NCBI GenBank assembly: GCA_024231955.1
Contig: JAAEPZ010000253.1
Span: forward strand, 248,001 to 312,000
DNA: 64,000 nt
DNA from: a bacterium
GTDB lineage: Bacteria > Krumholzibacteriota > Krumholzibacteriia > JACNKJ01
Direction: 5' to 3'
The translations under genes and the position numbers were made by a program. Below, piece by piece: positions 26,860-35,519 of this stretch. The stretch's first letter is position 1, and the number at the start of each line of letters is the position of its first letter. The notes under the pieces were generated by a model. The model was not told the origin of the DNA. It saw nothing but the letters and a program-made list of their open reading frames with translations, and did not search any database.

Positions 26860-28049
26860 GCTTTGAGGTGCTCGATCTTCGCGGGGTCACCGATGCCCAG
26901 ACCCAACCGCTCGGCATAGTGCAGATAGTCGGTGAACATGGGATGCTCGTTGACCTGCACCCCCATCTCCTTCCGCTTGGCGACCATCAGGTCGTGACAG
27001 GCGCGATCCAGGGCGATGGGATCGGTGGCGAAGAACAGCCGATTGTACTCCCAGGTGAAATCGGCGGCGGGCATCGGACCGCCATCGTACTGACCGCGCA
27101 GGCCGTCGATGACGTTGAGCACCAGCTTGTCCCGCACGGCGGGGAAGGCCAGGACCTCGGTGCAGACATCGAAGAAGAGCGGCTGGTGCAGGCGACCGGT
27201 GTTGCTGATCACCCCGTAGCCGAGATTCTTCGTGGCCATGGAGATGCCGTTGCCCGTGTTCTTGAACACCGGCAGGTTGATGATCTTCGTCAGCTTCTGC
27301 GTCACCAGTTTGCCGAAGTGCGATCTCTTGCCGTTGTGGACATGCTGATGGCGATAGGTCTCCTCCTGCATGGCCTCGACATCGGCGTAGTAGAAAACGT
27401 CGGGATCGAAATCGACCTCGTTGCGGTGAGTGCCGTCATCGTTCCGCCAACCGCTCTGGCTCGCACCCTCCCCGAAGGCGGCCATGTCCATCTTCTGCAG
27501 GCTGGCGATGCCGACGCCGGGGAACCGCTCCTCGGTGTAGCCGGAGTCCGCCAGCATGTCACCGAAACGATCCCAGATGATGATGTTCCTTTTCTTCATT
27601 CCATTGTCGGTCAACCAATCGATGACCGCGTCCACAAGCTCCAAACGCGTGTTGATCAACCCGGCGCCCACGGGATTGACCTTGATCCCCACGATATCCC
27701 TTTTCGAGAAGAGTTTCTTGAAGCTGCTCTTCATGCTTTTGCCGGTCAGCTTCTTGATGCCCCGCTCGAACATGTCCTTGACGACATCCGCCGCGGGTTC
27801 CCCCTCGGGCATAGCGGCTTCATCGTACACCTCGACGAGGCGGCCGGGGTACGGTCCCGGAATGGAGCTCTTGGTGCGGGGGATCTCAAGGATCTCCGCG
27901 ATGTTCGTTGCGGGTTTTCCGTCCTTCCCCGACTCGGCCCAGGCGGCCGGTGTGCCGAGAACGACACCGGCGCCCAGGGTGCCGGTTACTTTGAGGAAAT
28001 CTCGCCGGTTGGCGATCAATCTGTCTTTCATGCTTTTGTAGCGCGACAT
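26856..28049 (-). CDS. Tat-exported DUF362 protein (second copy)
   Basis: A 397-residue protein with a twin-arginine signal (NRRDFLKVTGTLGAGVVLG). The DUF362 domain reads DIVGIKVNPVGAGLINTRLELVDAVIDWL, IINLPVFKNTGNGISMATKNLGYGVISN and LFFATDPIALDRACHDLM. It differs from the first copy by a long N-terminal extension and His-rich middle (TYRHQHVHNGKRSHFG). The start at 28049 follows AGGAAGGGGG; a longer frame to 28088 is rejected. It lies first in a two-gene unit with the DUF6599 lipoprotein, convergent with the first DUF362/polyferredoxin pair, so all four probably serve one process. Confidence 0.85.
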   Translation of the reverse strand: MSRYKSMKDRLIANRRDFLKVTGTLGAGVVLGTPAAWAESGKDGKPATNIAEILEIPRTKSSIPGPYPGRLVEVYDEAAMPEGEPAADVVKDMFERGIKKLTGKSMKSSFKKLFSKRDIVGIKVNPVGAGLINTRLELVDAVIDWLTDNGMKKRNIIIWDRFGDMLADSGYTEERFPGVGIASLQKMDMAAFGEGASQSGWRNDDGTHRNEVDFDPDVFYYADVEAMQEETYRHQHVHNGKRSHFGKLVTQKLTKIINLPVFKNTGNGISMATKNLGYGVISNTGRLHQPLFFDVCTEVLAFPAVRDKLVLNVIDGLRGQYDGGPMPAADFTWEYNRLFFATDPIALDRACHDLMVAKRKEMGVQVNEHPMFTDYLHYAERLGLGIGDPAKIEHLKA

Positions 28050-28182
28050 GGCGCCCCCTTCCTGGCGGGCGCACTGCGCCCAGGTCATCCCCCAAGGATA
28101 TTCACCCGATAGTTGCCCTTTCCGATGATCAGGTCAAGGACAGCCTACGGTCAGGTTGATTATTTTCGATCCGCAACGGGGA

Positions 28183-30261
28183 TTACGATGTGGCGGAGCA
28201 GGAGCGCGCAATCAGGATGATGGTTGATCGGGGCTCCGCCGGCAGCTCCTCCCCGTGGATCGGTTCGGCTTGCTCACACATCAGCATGGCGTCCGGACCG
28301 TTGAGGCTGGTGTCCATGACGCGATGCCAGCGTTTGTCGACGGGCAACGGGGGCAACATGAATAACTGGCTCTTCCAGTGGGAGTTCAGGATCACGAAGA
28401 TCCTCTCATCAGCCTCCGGGTGGCGCAACTGATAGGCGAGTATGCGTGATTCGGCATGCCAGTCGGGATCATTCAACTTCTGTCCATGCCAGGTGATCGA
28501 CGGCGAGTAGCCGTCATCTTCGGTCCGCCAGAATTTCTCCTCGGCGAAAATCCGGTAACTGCGCCGGAAGGCGATCAGACGGATCAGGAATTCCAGCAGG
28601 TCGTCGTTATTTTCGACATCATCCCAGTCGAACCAACCCAGTTCGTTGTTCTGACAATAGGCGTTGTTGTTGCCCCTCTGACTGCGACGCACCTCATCCC
28701 CCATCCAGAGCATGGGTGTGCCCTGGGCGAGTATGAGGATCGCCAGGAAGTTCTTGATCTGCCGCAGACGGAGCAGATCTATAACGGGATCGTCGGTCGC
28801 CCCCTCCACTCCGCAGTTCCAGCTGATGTTGTTGTTGGAGCCGTCGCGATTATCCTCGCCGTTGGCATCATTGTGCTTCTCGTTGTAGGAGACGAGATCG
28901 GCCAGGGTGAAGCCGTCATGGCAGGTGATGAAGTTGATGCAGTGCCCCACCTCACCTCCGGGACGGCGGTAAAGGTCGGGGCTGCCCAGGATGCGGCAGG
29001 CGACGATGGGCACCATGCCGGAATCATCCTTGACGAAACGGCGGATGTCGTCCCGGAACGGACCGTTCCACTCGGCGAAACGATCACCGGAAAAGGAACC
29101 GACCTGGTAGAGTCCGGCGGCATCCCAGGCCTCGGCGATCAGTTTGGTGCCGGCCAGCACCGGGTCGGAATCGATGGACCAGAGGATGGGCGGATCGTCG
29201 AGAGGATGCCCCTCCTCGTCGCGCGACAGCACGGAGGCCAGGTCGAAACGGAAGCCGTCGATATGCATCTCGGCCACCCAGTACTGCAGGCAGTCGCAGA
29301 TCAGGCGACGCATGATCGAGTGATTGGCATTCACCGTATTGCCGCAGCCGCTGAAGTTCGTGTAGCGTGAATCGTCCTCTTTCTCGAGAATATAGTAGGC
29401 CGAGTTCTCGAGTCCGCGGAAGCTCATGGTCGGACCGCGATGATCCCCCTCGGCGGTGTGATTGAAGACGACATCCAGGATCACCTCGATGTCGGCCTTG
29501 TGCAGCGCCTTCACCATATCCCTGAATTCGTTCACGGGGCCGAGCTTATCGCCCGAGGCGGCATACCCGCTGTGGGGGGCGAAAAAGCCGATGGTGCTGT
29601 AGCCCCAATAGTTCTCGTGCCCCAGGGGTGCATCCATCTCGTCGAACTGATGGATCGGCAGCAGCTCGACGGCGGTCACACCCAGTTTTTTGAGATAGGG
29701 AATCTTGTCGATCACCCCGGCATAGGTGCCCTGTCTTTCGAGACTCACCCCCGAATTGGGGTTGCGGGTGAAGCCCCCCACATGCATCTCGTAGATGATT
29801 GTCTCGCTGTAACTGTGCTTGGGATGGACATCCCCCTCCCAATCGTAGTCGGAGGAATCCACAACCACACACTTGAGCGCCTGAGAGCAGTTGTCACCCG
29901 GCTCGAACGCGGCAATACGGTCGTAGGCCTTCGGCTTAACGATACAGCGACTGTAGGGATCGAGGAGAACCTTGTCGCCGTCGAAGCGCAACCCCTCCTC
30001 GGGTGCCCAGGGACCATGCGCGCGCCAGGCGTAGATCTGCCCCGCCGTCAAACCCGGAACGTAAACATGCCAGTAGTAGAAGGTCCGATTGCGTTTGGCG
30101 TCAAGCGTGATCACGCGCGCAGGTTCCGAGTTATCGGCGAGATTGAAAAGGAGCAACTCCATCTTCTCCGCGTTCTTGGAGAAGATGCTGAAATTGGCGC
30201 CGCCGGTATAAACGGTAGCGCCCAGCGGATAACTCTTTCCCGGGAATACGCCTGCTGGCAC
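28183..30261 (-). CDS. glgX: Glycogen debranching enzyme GlgX
   Basis: A 692-residue GH13 enzyme of normal length. An N-terminal CBM48 domain (GATVYTGGANFSIFSKNAEKM, WHVYVPGLTAGQIYAWRAHG) precedes the barrel. The nucleophile Asp is in GFRFDLASVL (about 338), the acid/base Glu in LIAEAWDAAG (about 374) and the transition-state Asp in CHDGFTLADL (about 446). The NEKHNDANGEDNRDGSNNN loop is typical of GlgX/isoamylase. It hydrolyses alpha-1,6 branches of glycogen in the cytoplasm. GTG start at 30261 after GAGAGGTG. No other glycogen gene is adjacent. Confidence 0.93.
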   Translation of the reverse strand: MPAGVFPGKSYPLGATVYTGGANFSIFSKNAEKMELLLFNLADNSEPARVITLDAKRNRTFYYWHVYVPGLTAGQIYAWRAHGPWAPEEGLRFDGDKVLLDPYSRCIVKPKAYDRIAAFEPGDNCSQALKCVVVDSSDYDWEGDVHPKHSYSETIIYEMHVGGFTRNPNSGVSLERQGTYAGVIDKIPYLKKLGVTAVELLPIHQFDEMDAPLGHENYWGYSTIGFFAPHSGYAASGDKLGPVNEFRDMVKALHKADIEVILDVVFNHTAEGDHRGPTMSFRGLENSAYYILEKEDDSRYTNFSGCGNTVNANHSIMRRLICDCLQYWVAEMHIDGFRFDLASVLSRDEEGHPLDDPPILWSIDSDPVLAGTKLIAEAWDAAGLYQVGSFSGDRFAEWNGPFRDDIRRFVKDDSGMVPIVACRILGSPDLYRRPGGEVGHCINFITCHDGFTLADLVSYNEKHNDANGEDNRDGSNNNISWNCGVEGATDDPVIDLLRLRQIKNFLAILILAQGTPMLWMGDEVRRSQRGNNNAYCQNNELGWFDWDDVENNDDLLEFLIRLIAFRRSYRIFAEEKFWRTEDDGYSPSITWHGQKLNDPDWHAESRILAYQLRHPEADERIFVILNSHWKSQLFMLPPLPVDKRWHRVMDTSLNGPDAMLMCEQAEPIHGEELPAEPRSTIILIARSCSATS

Positions 30262-30916
30262 GAATCACCTCTCACCAGATCTGAAACGGAGGACGAGGAT
30301 TCCAATAATGAGCAATATTCACTCCGGTGGCAAACTATTTCAAGTCGGCAGTCATGGCTGCGAAAGGGGTCCTGTAAATGACGGTCGTGAAGTCGGACAT
30401 CAACAGCCCCATCCTGACCGGATCTTCCTCATGGCGCCTCAGGATATCCCGTTCCGGAGCCGGCAGGGGGGCAATCGCATCCGTTTCGACCGCCCCCGAT
30501 GCTGCTCGCGCCCCCCCGTGCAGGCGCCTTCAATCACAACCGATGCGGTAATTATGATTACTGAAGGTCGAGAAAGCGTCCGCCGCATCAGGTTTGAAAC
30601 AGCACATCACTCTGTCCCGGTAATGGTCCGCATCCGGTCGTTCGCTGCCGCGGGCAAACGCTGCGGGGTGATCGGGGATATCGAAATGGATAGCGGTCGT
30701 ATGAAGGAGCCGGGGGAGCCGCAAAGTGCGGACAGGTGCAACTCCTGAATAAGGCTATCGAATGCGACGCCGGAATGGCGGCAAGAGAGGAGCGCGTCCA
30801 ACGTGTCATCAATGGGGACGATATTCCGCCGGCGATTAGCCTGGCCTTGCCAAACCGAACCGAAGCATTCATCTTGAAGCGGCAGGAAACTTCACCGTCA
30901 CCCGAGAGGATTCAAG
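30262..30916. other. Intergenic, 655 bp, content unknown
   Basis: The longest non-coding stretch here, between divergent glgX and the rhomboid gene. Frames at 30308-30748 (+) and 30588-30872 (-) lack ribosome sites and protein-like composition. C-rich and G-rich runs occur near 30460-30530. It must contain two promoters. No RNA family recognised. Confidence 0.35.
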
Positions 30917-31588
30917 TTGCCCAACGAAGCCATCCCCCTGTTGACCTACATCCTGATCATCGTCACGCTCATGGTCACCTATCGCGGCTTCAACAGCCCT
31001 GAATTCTTCCGGCGGGGCAAGTTCGAAGTCGGTGCTATCCTGCAGGAGCGAGAGGTGATGCGGTTGATCACCTCCGGTTTTCTCCACGCCAACTGGGCCC
31101 ATTTCCTCTTCAACATGTACTGCTTCCATTCGTTCGGCAGTTCGCTGGAGCTGATCTATGGACTGCCCCTGCTCGCGATAATCTACGCCGCCAGTCTTCT
31201 GGGCGGGAATCTGCTTTCGCTGGGGCTGAACCGTAATCGGCCCCGATACGCGGCGATCGGCGCTTCGGGCGCAGTCAGCGGCGTTATCTACGCCAGCATC
31301 TTCCTGCTCCCCGGCGGCGCGGTGCGCATCATGTTCATCCCGATCAATATCCCTTCGTGGATCTTTGCCGTAGCCTATATCCTCATCTCGATCTTCGGCA
31401 TGGAGCGGAAAAAAGGGCGCATCGGTCACGAGGCGCATCTGGGCGGGGCACTCACCGGTATGCTAGTGGTGCTGCTTGCCTATCCCGGCGCAATACTGGC
31501 CAGCCCGATCCTGTTCGCCAGCATCGTCCTGATCATGTTCGCCTACCTGATCTATACGCGGATGAAAACCGGGGTTGACCCACGTTAA
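30917..31588 (+). CDS. Rhomboid-family intramembrane serine protease
   Basis: A 223-residue membrane protein with six or so helices. The loop REVMRLITSGFLHANWAHFLFNMYCFHSFG is the typical L1/TM2 segment (H and N of the oxyanion region). The nucleophile Ser is in GASGAVSGVIYAS and the partner His in GHEAHLGGALTGML. All catalytic elements are present. TTG start at 30917, seven bases after GAGAGG. It cleaves membrane proteins within the bilayer; the substrate is unknown. Its stop overlaps the convergent GH29 stop by four bases. Confidence 0.88.
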   Translation: MPNEAIPLLTYILIIVTLMVTYRGFNSPEFFRRGKFEVGAILQEREVMRLITSGFLHANWAHFLFNMYCFHSFGSSLELIYGLPLLAIIYAASLLGGNLLSLGLNRNRPRYAAIGASGAVSGVIYASIFLLPGGAVRIMFIPINIPSWIFAVAYILISIFGMERKKGRIGHEAHLGGALTGMLVVLLAYPGAILASPILFASIVLIMFAYLIYTRMKTGVDPR

Positions 31589-32925
31589 TGAAGCTGACGG
31601 ATCTTCAGTGTCCAGGCATGGCTGCACGGCGGTGCGCTGCGGATCGACTCCGGCAGATTCACCGACAGGCGATCGTCACTAATCTCCCACTCCAGCCCGA
31701 CTGTGGAACCGAGCAGCGTGACCTCAATCACCTGCCCCGCCCGGGGCAGAGTTGCCGTGATCCGCTCCGGAGGCGCAGGGCGATCATCCCCAGGCAGGAT
31801 GATGATGTTCAGACAGCCGTCTGCGTTCAGGGTGAAGCGAAGATCGTCCGCAGCATATTGTCGCAGGGGACTGGAACCGTGGATCGCCTCGCCATTCACC
31901 TCAAGCCAGGCACCGATCCCGGCGAGCCGCTCATAGACGACATCCGACAGGCAGCCCTGCGCATCCGGCGCCACATTGAGCAGCAGGTTGCCTCCACGAC
32001 AGACGATCTCCACCAGCAGGTGTATCAATTCCCGCGTCGTCTTCATCCTGTCCGTCGGCGACCAGGACCATGACTCCCCCATGGTCAGGCAACTCTCCCA
32101 GGGCCCATGCGGCGGCTCGGCCGGCACTCTCTGTTCCGGAGTGACGTAGTTCTCATACTCCCCGGCAACGGTGCGATCCACGACGAGCAGACCAGGTTGA
32201 TGCGATCGCGCCTTGCGGGCCAGGCCGGGCAGGTCGAGGTCCTGATCGTATGGACTCCTGCACCAGTCCCGCACCTCGTCGGTAATCGTATTCAGCGGAC
32301 GCACCCAGCCGCCATCCAGCCAGAGGATGTCGATCTCTCCGTACCGGCTCATCAACTCTTCGATCTGCCCATGGGTAAATGCGCGGAAGCGATCCCAGCG
32401 ATCCGCGTGACGCGCGGTGTCGTAGTTGACGTTGCGATCGGGGTTGGGAAACTCGGGCGCCCAGTAATCGGGATGGTGCCAGTCGGGCTTGGAGTAATAG
32501 GCGCCGATCCCGAAGCCGCGGGCGCGGAAAGCCCGGAAGACTTCATGCGTGATATCCGCACGCGGGTCGTCGGCAAAGGGGCAGGCGGCAGCGGTGACGC
32601 CGAAATCGGACAACCCGGTTCCGAACATGTTGAAGCCGTCGTGGTGCTTGGTCGTGAAGACCAGGTACTTCATCCCTGCGGCATACGCCGCGTCGGCCCA
32701 CCTGTCAGGAGCGAATTTCCGCGGATTGAATGTCTGTTGGAGTTCTTCATATCGACGACGGTATTCGTCGTAATTCTCAAGGTGGCGCTTGCACCAGGGT
32801 TCATCCTCACGACAGAGGGACCACGACTCGACAATCCCCCATGCACTGTAAATCCCCCAGTGGATCATCAATCCGAACTTCAGATCCCTGAACCACTCGA
32901 GCTTGCGCGCTATCGTGGAATCCAT
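31585..32925 (-). CDS. GH29 alpha-L-fucosidase-like glycoside hydrolase
   Basis: A 446-residue protein without signal peptide. Its start has the GH29 opening LKFGLMIHWGIYSAWG. Further family blocks are AGMKYLVFTTKHHDGFNMF (two conserved His), GIGAYYSKPDWHHPDYW, and the nucleophile Asp in DILWLDGGW at about residue 205. A C-terminal beta-sandwich follows. GH29 enzymes release L-fucose from glycans; cytoplasmic location suggests action on imported oligosaccharides. The acid/base residue cannot be placed. The start at 32925 has GGGAGGG upstream; the longer frame to 32973 is less likely. Confidence 0.85.
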   Translation of the reverse strand: MDSTIARKLEWFRDLKFGLMIHWGIYSAWGIVESWSLCREDEPWCKRHLENYDEYRRRYEELQQTFNPRKFAPDRWADAAYAAGMKYLVFTTKHHDGFNMFGTGLSDFGVTAAACPFADDPRADITHEVFRAFRARGFGIGAYYSKPDWHHPDYWAPEFPNPDRNVNYDTARHADRWDRFRAFTHGQIEELMSRYGEIDILWLDGGWVRPLNTITDEVRDWCRSPYDQDLDLPGLARKARSHQPGLLVVDRTVAGEYENYVTPEQRVPAEPPHGPWESCLTMGESWSWSPTDRMKTTRELIHLLVEIVCRGGNLLLNVAPDAQGCLSDVVYERLAGIGAWLEVNGEAIHGSSPLRQYAADDLRFTLNADGCLNIIILPGDDRPAPPERITATLPRAGQVIEVTLLGSTVGLEWEISDDRLSVNLPESIRSAPPCSHAWTLKIRQLH

Positions 32926-32977
32926 GCTCCATGCCCTCCCGATCAGCTTGCCATACTGATGCTCGGGGGACATCGAG

Positions 32978-33970
32978 TCAAGCGATCTGGTTCCTCTTGT
33001 CCGTCTCCGATTCCACCTGATAACCGCCGGTGTGCCTCTGGTCGATGATGTAGTTGCTCACCCGCCGCGCCTTGGCCTTCTTCTTCATATCGCCGAGAAT
33101 CGAGCTGAACTGCCCCGGATGCTCGATGCTCCCCTCGTAGTTCATGGCAACGGCGATCGACAGGCTGACGAAGGGGAAAAACTCCATGTCGCCGGTCCGG
33201 TTGATCGCCCGCAGCCCCCCCTGCTGGACATCATCCTCATCGTAGAGTTTGCGGACCATCAGGTCGAAGCGTTTGATCATCTCTTCGCAGACGGATTTGA
33301 TGCCGTGACAGGGGATGATGAAGACAAAATCATCCCCTCCGACATGCCCCACCATGCTCTCCTCTTTCAGATTGGTGACCTGAAGCGAGGTCGCCAGCAA
33401 ACGGGCCACCAGACGGATGACCTCGTCTCCGCGCGCAAAGCCGTATGTGTCGTTGAAGGCCTTGAAATTATCGAGATCGATATAGCCAACCGCAAAGTTC
33501 TTTTTCGCCTCCAGCTTCTCGGCGATACAACGTCGGATGGCGTTATTGCCGCCAAGACGGGTCAGAGGGTTGGCATCCAGTTCGCGAGTACCGCTTTCGC
33601 AACAAAGGCGAATCCGCAGCGCCAGAATCTCCGGGTCGCTCCAATCGGTGACGAAATCATCGATGGGCATCGATTCCCAGTCAAGTATCTCTGCGAGATC
33701 CGTTTCATTGATCCGCATGATGATCGGGATATGCGCCAGGGCGTGATCGAGTTTGATCATCCGAGCGAATTCATAGCCATTCTCCGAATCGGACACCCGA
33801 TCCAGAACAATGGCGGCCGGGGGAGATTCGAAAACGCCACCGATCGCCTGCCCCTGGTCCTCCAGAAAAACCGGATCGATACCCCAGCGGGTAAACGAAG
33901 CGGCAACATCCTCGCGCTGCTTCAATTCAGCGGGGATAATCATCACGCTCAAACGACGAGTCAAATCCAT
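32978..33970 (-). CDS. Receiver-like/GGDDF diguanylate cyclase-type protein
   Basis: A 330-residue cytoplasmic protein. The N-terminal 130 residues are receiver-like (AAIVLDRVSDSENGYEFARMIK, with a possible phospho-Asp). The rest is a GGDEF domain: FAVGYIDLDNFKAFNDTYGFARGDEVI and the active-site loop GHVGGDDFVFII at about 210. GGDDF is a variant of GG[DE]EF, so c-di-GMP synthesis is likely but not certain. No RxxD inhibitory site is obvious. ATG 33970 lies just after the HDOD stop, so this is the last gene of a three-gene signalling operon. Confidence 0.85.
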   Translation of the reverse strand: MDLTRRLSVMIIPAELKQREDVAASFTRWGIDPVFLEDQGQAIGGVFESPPAAIVLDRVSDSENGYEFARMIKLDHALAHIPIIMRINETDLAEILDWESMPIDDFVTDWSDPEILALRIRLCCESGTRELDANPLTRLGGNNAIRRCIAEKLEAKKNFAVGYIDLDNFKAFNDTYGFARGDEVIRLVARLLATSLQVTNLKEESMVGHVGGDDFVFIIPCHGIKSVCEEMIKRFDLMVRKLYDEDDVQQGGLRAINRTGDMEFFPFVSLSIAVAMNYEGSIEHPGQFSSILGDMKKKAKARRVSNYIIDQRHTGGYQVESETDKRNQIA

Positions 33971-33977
33971 ATGTGTT

Positions 33978-34820
33978 TCATCCTGCAAGTTCGGAGACAT
34001 CCATGTTTTCAAGTTCGAAGACCACTGTGTGGATCAGTTCCTGTAATTCATCATCATCCAGCCCCAACTCCCGCACACAATCCTGATCGATCAGCGGCAC
34101 GAGTTTATCCCCGGCATATCCGAAATCGGAGGCGCGAACCAGTGCGTTGGCCAGTTGCACGATAGCCGCCGTACGTCTGCCCACTGTGGCGCGCGCAGGC
34201 TTGGGATAACAGGTCACGGCTTCACAAAGACGTGGAGGTATATTCCACTCGTCGCAGAGGAACCCGTTGATATCCAGATGAGTCAGATTGCCGAGGATTT
34301 TGCGCTCCGCCTCAAAAAACGTAATACTCTCCTCTTCGACCACCGTCTGAATCGCCTTGAACTCATCCCCGAATTCGAGGGCGATGACCACCTTGCCGAG
34401 ATCGTGCAACAGACCGGCCACCTGCGCCTCCTCAGGATCCGGCTCCCCGATCTGGCGGGCGATGACGCCTGCAGCCATAGCGGTCCCAAGGGAGTGCTCC
34501 CAGAGGCCGACCATGCTCTCGGTCATATACTCGACGATGGATATCCCAAGCAACAGCCCCTTGACCACGGTGAATCCCAACAGCACCAGAGCCTGGGTGA
34601 TGGTCGAGATCCGGTTGGGGAATCCGTAAAACGAGGAGTTGACCAGTCTGAGAACGCGGGCGGTGATCACCTGATCCTTGCCGATCATTTTGCCAAGTTC
34701 GGCGCTGGAGATATCGTCGGATTCGGCCATGAGGCAGACTTTCTTCACGACTCCGGGCAACGTGCGCAACGTACGGATATTCTTCAAGCGCCTCTGGACC
34801 AGACGGGTGTCAATTGTCAT
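33978..34820 (-). CDS. HDOD-domain signalling protein
   Basis: A 280-residue protein that is nearly all HDOD domain. It shows LRTLPGVVKKVCLMA, MIGKDQVITARVLRLVNSSFYGFPNRISTITQALVLLG and, unusually for HDOD, an intact-looking HD in AGLLHDLGKVVI. HDOD proteins act as scaffolds or regulators in c-di-GMP, chemotaxis and competence signalling and normally lack HD catalysis. It overlaps the upstream DUF3391-like gene by 11 bases and is followed within 8 bases by the GGDDF gene, indicating tight coupling. Confidence 0.88.
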   Translation of the reverse strand: MTIDTRLVQRRLKNIRTLRTLPGVVKKVCLMAESDDISSAELGKMIGKDQVITARVLRLVNSSFYGFPNRISTITQALVLLGFTVVKGLLLGISIVEYMTESMVGLWEHSLGTAMAAGVIARQIGEPDPEEAQVAGLLHDLGKVVIALEFGDEFKAIQTVVEEESITFFEAERKILGNLTHLDINGFLCDEWNIPPRLCEAVTCYPKPARATVGRRTAAIVQLANALVRASDFGYAGDKLVPLIDQDCVRELGLDDDELQELIHTVVFELENMDVSELAG

Positions 34821-35172
34821 CGTTGACCTCCAGCTTCTCAGCTTCCTCGAGCTGGTGATCTTCTGTAGCCATCTTTCTGAAGGCCTCGACGAACATATTC
34901 TTGATCCGCATCATGAAATCGTTGTCGTCATGATTGGCAAAACCCCGATCCAGGGATGCCAACCTCTCCTCCAGAGCCATGGGGTGCTGACCGGGCAAGT
35001 CCACCGGATGCCCTTCGACATAGATCACGGTCACCCCCCGATTCTCCAGAATGGACAGAGTCTTATCGGTCAACTCGGCACCCTGGGCCGCCAGGATCAT
35101 ACCGTTATCATTTTCAACCGGCTTTGCCAGCACCAGGCCCGGCTGCCAGTGTTTTATCCCCAACTTCTGCAT
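34810..35172 (-). CDS. DUF3391-like small protein (stand-alone HD-GYP accessory domain)
   Basis: A 120-residue protein. Residues 3-55 (QPGLVLAKPVENDNGMILAA, LTDKTLSILENRGVTVIYV) match the domain usually found at the N-terminus of HD-GYP phosphodiesterases. Here the HD-GYP part is missing and replaced by a short acidic helical tail. First gene of the operon with HDOD and GGDDF genes; it overlaps the HDOD start. It may supply in trans the regulatory part that is normally fused. Confidence 0.65.
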   Translation of the reverse strand: MQKLGIKHWQPGLVLAKPVENDNGMILAAQGAELTDKTLSILENRGVTVIYVEGHPVDLPGQHPMALEERLASLDRGFANHDDNDFMMRIKNMFVEAFRKMATEDHQLEEAEKLEVNDDN

Positions 35173-35519
35173 TTAACACAGCCTGTCTGTCAATTTTTAC
35201 CGGGGGCGCAGTTGCCCTTCCGGGTATATCACGGCGTACCTTCAACTTACAAAGCTCGCCCAGCAAGTCGCTTCACCTCATCGGTTCCAGAGCAAGGTTT
35301 GCTCCAGACATCGATCGGAACCGATCCCCCCATGATTTCCCCACACGGTGCATCCGCCAGCATGCGCCCTCTCGCTGATCACGATTGATCCAGATCCGGT
35401 TTTTTCCCGATCCTCCAGACGCCCCTCATGTATAATCCGGGACAACTTCGGAATCAGGCTTCACCGTTTCGTATGTGCAGTCGATCCGTTTGGCGGAATT
35501 ACCGGCAAGGTCCAAATCG
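35173..35519. other. Divergent intergenic region, 347 bp
   Basis: It lies between the signalling operon and the symporter and must hold both promoters. No clear -10/-35 pair, repeat or RNA recognised. Confidence 0.35.

Noticed and set aside
30308..30748. 146-residue open frame in the glgX-rhomboid spacer
   Set aside because: No ribosome site, no domain and unlikely composition (Arg/Pro/Ser-rich).
31585..31588. Four-base overlap of convergent stops (rhomboid and GH29) as a regulatory device
   Set aside because: Common packing effect; no hairpin or other signal supports regulation.
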